From JAYQUR01 sp038133505 (GTDB lineage: Bacteria; Pseudomonadota; Alphaproteobacteria; MPNO01; UBA830), in the NCBI GenBank assembly GCA_038133505.1, contig JAYPTI010000189.1:1-5239 (forward strand): 5,239 nucleotides of DNA, written 5' to 3'. Shown here piece by piece: positions 1 to 3,762 of the stretch (its first letter is position 1; each line of letters opens with the position of its first letter). The notes beneath the pieces are model-generated. The model searched no databases and had not been told where the DNA came from. It was given only the letters and a program-made list of their open reading frames with translations. The position numbers and the translations under genes are program-made.

Positions 1-35
1 GCCGCTCAACAAACAGTCTAAACTAACCGCTGGTA

Positions 36-236
36 CTAAACGTGGGGGCAGGTCATCAAGAGCACCGCGCCGAGGATAAGCCCCACGACCGTATCCCAAA
101 AATCGTACCCACCGCTGGTCATCGCATTGCCGACGATCGCCGAGAAGGCAACACCGAAGATGACAAACTGTTGCGAACGAATATCGGTTACGGCCTGTTC
201 CGAGTCCGGGACCTTAGCTGTTTGAGAGTCGCCCAC
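36..236 (-). CDS. Small hypothetical membrane protein, 66 aa, GTG start
   Basis: I do not recognise this protein. The frame is open on the minus strand from 278 to the TAG at 36-38. I chose the GTG at 236 because a perfect GGAGG (plus-strand cctcc, 245-249) lies 8 bases before it; the upstream TTG at 278 has no comparable site. The product would be 66 residues. About 22 polar N-terminal residues are followed by two hydrophobic stretches, roughly residues 24-36 (FVIFGVAFSAIVG) and 49-62 (TVVGLILGAVLLMT), joined by a Gly/Asp/aromatic linker (SGGYDFWD). This suggests a small two-pass inner-membrane protein with a short hydrophilic tail. It is divergent from the lipocalin-like gene. Its codons (CAA, ACA, GCT, ATT, CGT, TTT) are less GC-biased than those of its neighbours, which could mean a different origin or weak selection. 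No function is assigned. The ribosome binding site and hydrophobic pattern favour a real gene, but it could be spurious. Confidence 0.55.
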   Translation of the reverse strand: MGDSQTAKVPDSEQAVTDIRSQQFVIFGVAFSAIVGNAMTSGGYDFWDTVVGLILGAVLLMTCPHV

Positions 237-244
237 TATGAGTG

Positions 245-249
245 CCTCC
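245..249 (-). promoter_or_regulatory. Ribosome binding site that fixes the GTG start at 236
   Basis: On the minus strand this reads GGAGG, a full anti-16S match, 8 bases before the GTG at 236-234. It is the main reason for preferring the GTG start over the TTG 42 bases upstream. Confidence 0.6.
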
Positions 250-277
250 GGCTTTGCGCGGAATTCGATTTCCCGCA

Positions 278-292
278 AGAGTTGAAAACTCT
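278..292. repeat. Perfect 6+6 dyad AGAGTT-gaa-AACTCT in a divergent gap
   Basis: AGAGTT at 278-283 and AACTCT at 287-292 are exact reverse complements around a 3-base centre. The dyad lies in the 148-base gap between the minus-strand small gene and the plus-strand lipocalin-like gene, 42 bases upstream of the former's start and 92 bases upstream of the latter's. An operator shared by two divergent genes would sit in such a place. TTGAAA (282-287) inside it resembles a -35 box, but no -10 box follows at 16-18 bases. A role as operator is inference; a 12-base match can occur by chance. Confidence 0.3.
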
Positions 293-384
293 ATCCCTAT
301 TCGCCCTTCCGCCCACCGGACGCGCCCCCTTGCCCGCCGCGCGCGTTCGCCCGACACTCCCGCGAAACGAAACGGGAGGGAACC

Positions 385-855
385 ATGACGCCGAACGACA
401 CCGGGGCGGAGATCACCGCCGAACAGATCCACGGCACGTGGGTGATGGTCGACCGCGGCACCGACAGCGCCGAGGACGAGGCGCTGGGCCGCGAACGCTA
501 CGGCGACGATCCCCAGGGGTACATGATCCTGTCGCCGGACGGCTGGATGTCGGGCGTCGTGTGCTGGGGCGGGCGGCCCGCGATGGCGGGCGATCCGGCG
601 TGGCATGCGGATGCGCCCGACGCCGACCGGCTGCGCGCGTTCGACACCTATCTGTCCTACGGCGGGCGCTACGCGATCGAGAACTCGGTGCTGACAACCA
701 CGGTCGAGCATTCGATCAACCCCGGCTGGGTCGGCGGCACGCAGGTGCGCGGCCTCGAGATGCCGGGCGACGGCACGCTGATCCTCCACTGGGAGCGCGT
801 CTGGGCCGACGGCCACGTGGTCAGGGGCTGGGTGCGCTGGCGGCGGGCGGATTGA
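385..855 (+). CDS. Lipocalin-like domain protein, 156 aa
   Basis: The protein matches the pattern of the bacterial lipocalin-like family (Lipocalin_5 type), small single-domain beta-barrels of about 140-160 residues with no settled function. Visible landmarks in order are: the GTW motif opening strand 1 (residues 17-19); the YGDDPQGYMILSPDGWMSG segment (39-57), where the family carries 'P-x-G-x-(I/L)-x-Y-x-x-D-G-x-M-S'; the FDTYLSYGGRYAIEN segment (86-100); and VEHSINPGWVGGTQVR (107-122), matching the family's 'V-x-H-x-(3-5)-P-x-W-x-G-x-x-Q-x-R'. There is no signal peptide, so it is probably cytoplasmic. The start is supported by GGGAGGG at 374-380, with GGAG six bases before the ATG. It is transcribed alone; the dioxygenase operon begins after a 241-base gap that carries a REP-like repeat and its own promoter candidate. 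Binding of a small hydrophobic ligand is the usual guess for the fold and is not shown here. Confidence 0.82.
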   Translation: MTPNDTGAEITAEQIHGTWVMVDRGTDSAEDEALGRERYGDDPQGYMILSPDGWMSGVVCWGGRPAMAGDPAWHADAPDADRLRAFDTYLSYGGRYAIENSVLTTTVEHSINPGWVGGTQVRGLEMPGDGTLILHWERVWADGHVVRGWVRWRRAD

Positions 856-859
856 AAAT

Positions 860-977
860 TGTTTCGTAGGGGCGGGTCTGAGCTTGCGCTTGGGCCGGCC
901 TTCGCCGGACCCGGGGGACCCGCCCGCATCGGTCGGTGCGTGAAACGGGCGGGTCTTAGACCCGCCCCTACGGAATA
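860..977. repeat. REP-doublet (REPIN/BIME-like) palindromic element
   Basis: The two ends form an inverted repeat. Bases 865-879 (cgtaggggcgggtct) are the exact reverse complement of 958-972, and allowing three G-T pairs the arms extend without a break to 860-882 and 955-977. Inside is a second perfect 10-base inverted repeat, 917-926 with 946-955. The gggcgggtc arm thus occurs four times in alternating orientation (about 871, 917, 947 and 959). GTAG (866-869) opens the left unit and CTAC (968-971) closes the right one, the hallmark layout of two REP sequences in inverted orientation. The right unit is a compact hairpin (947-955 with 959-967). The left unit is looser, with a further small hairpin at 895-899/904-908. 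No RAYT transposase gene is in the window and copy number cannot be judged. The transcript could fold strongly and stabilise or end the upstream mRNA, but there is no U-tract. Confidence 0.65.
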
Positions 978-982
978 TTGGT

Positions 983-1001
983 GCGTATCGGTCGCATACG
1001 C
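983..1001. promoter_or_regulatory. LysR-box-like dyad GCGTAT-N7-ATACGC
   Basis: GCGTAT (983-988) and ATACGC (996-1001) are exact reverse complements around 7 bases. The inner part has the T-N11-A form typical of LysR-type regulator sites (T986, A998). Its centre (992) lies about 60 bases before the transcription start expected from the promoter candidate at 1018-1046, where LysR-type recognition sites usually sit. No LysR gene is in the window, so the regulator is unknown. Assignment as an operator is inference. Confidence 0.35.
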
Positions 1002-1017
1002 CCCTCCCAACCGTCCT

Positions 1018-1046
1018 TTGAATTTCCCGCCGGACAGGCGTATTTT
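1018..1046 (+). promoter_or_regulatory. Candidate sigma-70 promoter of the dioxygenase operon
   Basis: TTGAAT (1018-1023) and TATTTT (1041-1046) are separated by exactly 17 bases. The -35 box keeps TTGA and the -10 box keeps the key T, A and final T. Transcription would start near 1053, giving a leader of about 45 bases before the ATG at 1097. It is the only promoter-like pair I find between the REP-like element and the operon. Not confirmed experimentally. Confidence 0.45.
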
Positions 1047-1083
1047 CGGCTCCTGACGGCCCCGCGACCGGAATGGGGCGGAC

Positions 1084-1088
1084 GGAGG
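1084..1088 (+). promoter_or_regulatory. Ribosome binding site selecting ATG 1097
   Basis: GGAGG at 1084-1088 lies 8 bases before the ATG at 1097 but only 2 bases before the in-frame ATG at 1091, and it is downstream of the in-frame ATG at 1073. Spacing therefore favours 1097 as the start. Confidence 0.7.
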
Positions 1089-1096
1089 AAATGCAA

Positions 1097-1933
1097 ATGG
1101 ACGGATCGGTGGCCGCGGCGCGCGGCTATGACGTGCTCGACATCACCCAGTGGAACCCGTCGTTCGGCGCGGTGGTCGGCAATATCGACCTGACGCGGCC
1201 GCTCGACGACGCGACGCTGGCGGAGCTCAAGCGGGCGTTCACGCAGTACGGCGTGCTGTTCTTCCGCGACCAGCAGATCTCGTTCGACGACCATGCGCGG
1301 CTTGCCGAGTATTTCGGCTCGATCGGCCAGCATGTCGGGCCGAAGACCAACAGCCAGGTCACCGACGATCCGCGCGTCCGCAAGTTCCACGCCGACGGCG
1401 CGACGCCGCGCGTCTCCGGCAACGTGTGGCACACCGACCAGTCCTGCGCGCCGATGCCGCCGATGGCGTCGATCCTGTACCTGCACACGATCCCGCAGAA
1501 CGGCGGCGGCGATACCGGTTTCGCCGACATGTACGCCGCCTACGAGGCGCTGTCGGACCGGATGAAGGCCTATCTCGACGGCATGACCGCGCATCACGAA
1601 GGCGTGCAGCATTTCGGACCGGGCTCGCCCGAGGCCGACCATCCTGTCATCGTCCGCCACCCGGAAAGCGGCCGCAAGCTGCTGTTCGTCAATCACGGTT
1701 TCACGACGCGTCTCAACGGCGTGCCGCGGGAGGAGAGCGACGGCATCCTGTCGTTCCTGTTACAGCACTGCATCCGGCCCGAATGGACGACGCGCTTCCG
1801 CTGGGAGCCGCATTCGATCGCGTTCTGGGACAACCGCTGCGTCCAGCACCGCGCCATCGCCGACTACCTGCCGCAGCCGCGCTCCGGCTACCGCGTCCAG
1901 ATCGAGGGCGTCGCCGCGCCCGTGGCTGCCTGA
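1097..1933 (+). CDS. TauD/TfdA-family Fe(II)/2-oxoglutarate dioxygenase, 278 aa
   Basis: This is a soluble non-haem iron enzyme that couples oxidative decarboxylation of 2-oxoglutarate to hydroxylation of a substrate. It has the family's usual length. Numbered from the ATG at 1097, the iron ligands are H112 and D114 in VWHTDQS and the distal H251 in WDNRCVQHRA. T140 in the GGGDTGF loop matches the 2OG-contacting Thr of TauD. R262, 11 residues after the distal His, is the expected 2OG anchor. R266, 15 residues after it, and H79 (in GSIGQHVGP) line up by spacing with the TauD residues that hold the taurine sulfonate, so an anionic substrate is plausible. The N-terminal GVLFFRDQ and FGSIG motifs (about residues 52-76) are also typical. 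The gene is first in an operon; the second dioxygenase starts 19 bases after its stop. Sulfonate, aryloxyalkanoate or another carboxylate could be the substrate; the sequence does not decide. Confidence 0.92.
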   Translation: MDGSVAAARGYDVLDITQWNPSFGAVVGNIDLTRPLDDATLAELKRAFTQYGVLFFRDQQISFDDHARLAEYFGSIGQHVGPKTNSQVTDDPRVRKFHADGATPRVSGNVWHTDQSCAPMPPMASILYLHTIPQNGGGDTGFADMYAAYEALSDRMKAYLDGMTAHHEGVQHFGPGSPEADHPVIVRHPESGRKLLFVNHGFTTRLNGVPREESDGILSFLLQHCIRPEWTTRFRWEPHSIAFWDNRCVQHRAIADYLPQPRSGYRVQIEGVAAPVAA

Positions 1934-1952
1934 GGCGCGGGGTAGGGCCGTC

Positions 1953-3020
1953 ATGGCGGCGCACGTCCCCGCCGAGCCGATGCGCGAGGTCGTCGACCCG
2001 GCCGGCTGGACCGGCGACGAACTCGCGGCCGACCCGTCGTGGATCTACGAGCTGACCGACACCGAGATCGCCGAGCTCGACGCGGGCGTCGCGTCGGTCA
2101 AGGCGCGCGGGCTCGACATCAAGGACATCGCGGAAGAAGACTTCCCGCTGCCGGCGCTGGAGGCGACGCTCGGGGCCGCGCGCGAGCAGGTCCTGCAGGG
2201 CCGCGGCATCGCGCTGATCCGGGGCGTGCCGCTCGAGCGCTACGACATCGCGGAAGCCGCCGCCGCCTATTGGGCGATCGGGCTGCGCATGGGCGAGGCG
2301 GTCTCGCAGAACCATCACGGCCACCTGCTGGGCCACGTCTACGACCTTCTCGGCGAGGATCGCAGCGCGCCGTCGACGCGCGCCTATCACACCAGCGCCT
2401 ATCTCAACTATCACTCGGATTCGTGCGACGTCGTCGGGCTGCTGTGCCTGCAGACGGCGAAGGCGGGCGGGTTGTCGTCGATCGCGAGCTCGGTCGCCAT
2501 CCACAACGAGATGCTGCGCCGCCGGCCCGACCTCGTCGAGGAGCTGACGAAGCCGTGGTACCGCGACCGCCGCAACGAGATCCCGCCGGGCAAGGATCCG
2601 TGGTTCGATCTGCCGGTGTTCTGCTTCGAGCGGGGCTGGTTCTCGTGCAGCTGGCACAATTACTACATCCGCTCGACCCAGCGCTTCGCGGAGCTGCCGC
2701 GCTTCACCGACCGCCAGGTCGAGGCGCTCGACACGATGGACATCCTCGCCGACGAGCTGAAGCACGAGACCGGCTTCCGCCGCGGCGACATCCAGTTCCT
2801 GCACAACCACGTCATCGTGCATGGCCGCACGCGCTACGACGACTGGCCGGAGCCCGAGCGCAAGCGCCACCTGCTGCGCCTGTGGCTGGCGACCCCCGAC
2901 GGCGGCCGCCCGCTGCCCGAAGCTGTGCTCGAGCGCTATGTCGGGCTGAAACCCGGCCAGCGCCCCGCCGGCATCATCGTCGAGGACATGGAACTCAAGA
3001 CGCCGCTCGTCCCTGAGTAA
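1953..3020 (+). CDS. Second, distant TauD/TfdA-superfamily Fe/2OG oxygenase, 355 aa
   Basis: This is a longer and clearly different member of the clavaminate-synthase-like/TauD superfamily, predicted to use Fe(II), O2 and 2-oxoglutarate. The protein starts with about 75 residues of charged helices (DPAGWTGDEL, LTDTEIAELDAGV), then LQGRGIALIRGVPLERYD (81-98), the segment that opens the jelly-roll in this family. H154 and D156 in NYHSDSCDVVGLLCL are the first two iron ligands. KAGGLSSIASS (170-180) corresponds to the 'GG-x-T/S' strand. H290 in HNHVIVHGR is the distal iron ligand, and R305 or R309 in ERKRHLLRLWL is the likely 2OG-binding Arg. The remaining 45 residues form a Pro-rich C-terminal extension. 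It is not a recent duplicate of the upstream gene: the two share only motif spacing. The start at 1953 has a modest GGGTAGGG upstream; an in-frame ATG at 1980 is the alternative. The 19-base gap implies co-transcription, and an intrinsic terminator overlaps its stop. The substrate is unknown. Confidence 0.88.
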   Translation: MAAHVPAEPMREVVDPAGWTGDELAADPSWIYELTDTEIAELDAGVASVKARGLDIKDIAEEDFPLPALEATLGAAREQVLQGRGIALIRGVPLERYDIAEAAAAYWAIGLRMGEAVSQNHHGHLLGHVYDLLGEDRSAPSTRAYHTSAYLNYHSDSCDVVGLLCLQTAKAGGLSSIASSVAIHNEMLRRRPDLVEELTKPWYRDRRNEIPPGKDPWFDLPVFCFERGWFSCSWHNYYIRSTQRFAELPRFTDRQVEALDTMDILADELKHETGFRRGDIQFLHNHVIVHGRTRYDDWPEPERKRHLLRLWLATPDGGRPLPEAVLERYVGLKPGQRPAGIIVEDMELKTPLVPE

Positions 3021-3031
3021 GGGACGATTTT
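3007..3031 (+). terminator. Rho-independent terminator overlapping the stop codon
   Basis: TCGTCCCT (3007-3014) pairs perfectly with AGGGACGA (3020-3027) around the 5-base loop gagta, followed directly by TTTT (3028-3031). The last base of the stop codon TAA (3018-3020) opens the 3' arm, so the final codons of the second dioxygenase form the 5' arm. The T-tract exists only for the plus strand. It ends the two-dioxygenase operon before the convergent cupin gene, whose stop lies at 3044. Confidence 0.8.
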
Positions 3032-3043
3032 ACAACCCGCCCG

Positions 3044-3601
3044 TTACTGCCCCAGCCGCGCGATCTGCGCGTCGGTCAGCACGATCGAGTCGTAGTCGGC
3101 CGGATGCGTGGTCTCGAGCATCTCGAGATCCTTCGACCAGCCGGTGACCGCGTGCTTGATGCCCGCGGGCAGCAGGTGCACGTCGCCGACCGACAGCTTC
3201 TTCTCGCCGACGCCGTCGTACCAGAACTTCACCCAGCCCTTCAGGATCATCACCAGGAGGAACTCGCAGTCCGGGTGCACGTGATGGCGCACCGGCGGCT
3301 TCGCGCCCTTGGCGACGCGGATGACGTGCGAGCCGTACTTGCGCTTGGTCGCTTCCTCGACGCCGAAGTGGCGGTATTCGAATTGCGGGCGGTGCGGCTC
3401 GGTGGTCCACTTCGCGCCCTTGGCGCTGTCGATCACCAGGTCGAATTTCTTCGTGCGTGGCTTCGCCGTCTTCGCGGCGGGTTTTGCCGCCACTTTCTTC
3501 GTCACGGTCTTCTTCGCCACCGCCTTCTTGGCGGCGGGTTTCTTCGTCACAGTCTTCTTCGAGGTCGCCGTCTTTGCGGCCGATTTCGTCTTCGTCGCCA
3601 T
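3044..3601 (-). CDS. Cupin protein with a histone H1-like Lys/Ala-rich N-terminal tail, 185 aa
   Basis: The C-terminal part (about 90-165) is a single cupin barrel. Motif 1 is GAKPPVRHHVHPDCEF, giving metal ligands H107, H109 and E113. Motif 2 is G139-x5-P145-A-G147-x2-H150, matching the family pattern with H150 as fourth ligand; the usual final Asn is absent (Gly instead). A metal site is therefore expected, but the reaction (dioxygenase, isomerase, or ligand-binding only) cannot be named. Residues 1-52 hold 18 Lys, 1 Arg and 13 Ala with no acidic residue, and include two 15-residue tandem repeats beginning KKTVTKK (15-29 and 30-44). Such tails are disordered and can bind nucleic acid or polyanions. 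The ATG at 3601 has AGGAG 9 bases before it, in line with the long tail being translated. The gene is convergent with the dioxygenase operon (23-base gap) and divergent from the UbiD gene, so it has its own promoter in 3602-3762. Confidence 0.85.
   Translation of the reverse strand: MATKTKSAAKTATSKKTVTKKPAAKKAVAKKTVTKKVAAKPAAKTAKPRTKKFDLVIDSAKGAKWTTEPHRPQFEYRHFGVEEATKRKYGSHVIRVAKGAKPPVRHHVHPDCEFLLVMILKGWVKFWYDGVGEKKLSVGDVHLLPAGIKHAVTGWSKDLEMLETTHPADYDSIVLTDAQIARLGQ
3470..3559 (-). repeat. Two 45-base tandem repeats coding the basic tail
   Basis: Codons 15-29 (3515-3559) and 30-44 (3470-3514) of the cupin gene are adjacent 45-base units, each beginning KKTVTKK; 11 of 15 residues match. On the plus strand the 23-base cores at 3494-3516 and 3539-3561 differ at one base (cacggtc against cacagtc). 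The near identity at DNA level points to recent in-frame duplication or slippage within the tail. Confidence 0.8.
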
Positions 3602-3610
3602 GATCCCGTG

Positions 3611-3615
3611 CTCCT
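3611..3615 (-). promoter_or_regulatory. Ribosome binding site for the cupin start at 3601
   Basis: The minus strand reads GAGAGGAG ending at 3611, 9 bases before the ATG at 3601-3599. It favours this start over in-frame codons further upstream and so places the whole basic tail inside the protein. Confidence 0.65.
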
Positions 3616-3683
3616 CTCGACGCTCCGATGCGCCAAAGGCTAACACGCGCCGGCCTGCGCGGTCACACGGAATCCGAGGCGGC

Positions 3684-3702
3684 GTTTCGCTCCTGTTTCG
3701 CT
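3684..3702. repeat. Direct repeat GTTTCGCT x2, 11-base period, in a divergent promoter gap
   Basis: GTTTCGCT occurs at 3684-3691 and again at 3695-3702, so the copies lie on the same face of the helix. They sit in the 161-base gap between the divergent cupin and UbiD genes and overlap the possible -35 region of the latter. This is what a direct-repeat operator would look like. Only 8 bases are repeated, so chance is possible. Confidence 0.3.
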
Positions 3703-3723
3703 GTGCGCCGAACGCGCTATAAC
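3696..3723 (+). promoter_or_regulatory. Weak candidate promoter for the UbiD-family gene
   Basis: TATAAC (3718-3723) is a good -10 match. The best upstream hexamer at a suitable distance is TTTCGC (3696-3701), 16 bases before it and a poor -35. Transcription would begin near 3730, about 33 bases before the ATG at 3763. A weak -35 would fit a gene that needs an activator, perhaps bound to the overlapping direct repeat. Confidence 0.3.
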
Positions 3724-3762
3724 CGTCGCAACGAACAATTCGGGACATATGGGAGCACAAAG

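Noticed and set aside
42..869. Plus-strand open frame of 275 codons across the left end
   Set aside because: It runs out of frame through the lipocalin-like gene and antisense to the small membrane gene. Its product is Arg/Pro-rich without domain motifs, typical of a shadow frame in GC-rich DNA.
860..977. REP-like element as an ordinary intrinsic terminator of the lipocalin-like gene
   Set aside because: The stem is far longer than a terminator needs, it has four alternating arms, and no T-tract follows either end. It may still affect the mRNA 3' end.
1073..1096. Earlier ATG codons (1073 and 1091) as starts of the first dioxygenase
   Set aside because: The GGAGG at 1084-1088 is downstream of 1073 and only 2 bases from 1091; only 1097 has normal spacing.
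1097..1933. Naming the first dioxygenase tauD
   Set aside because: Motif spacing is shared across TauD, TfdA and related enzymes with different substrates. No sulfonate transport genes are nearby to support taurine.
1713..2870. Long minus-strand open frame of 385 codons antisense to the second dioxygenase
   Set aside because: The opposite strand encodes a protein with clear iron-binding motifs. The antisense product is low-complexity Arg/Ala/Val and has no recognisable domain.
3309..3722. Plus-strand frame encoding a strikingly hydrophobic Phe/Ala/Val repeat protein
   Set aside because: It is the exact antisense of the Lys/Ala/Thr codons of the cupin tail (AAG read backwards gives CTT/TTC). 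The hydrophobic pattern is a by-product, and the frame has no ribosome site.
3628..3762. N-terminal extension of the UbiD-family protein by 45 residues
   Set aside because: It has no ribosome binding site, its sequence is Arg-rich and unlike UbiD N-termini, and it would overlap the divergent promoter gap. GGGAG before ATG 3763 gives a better start.
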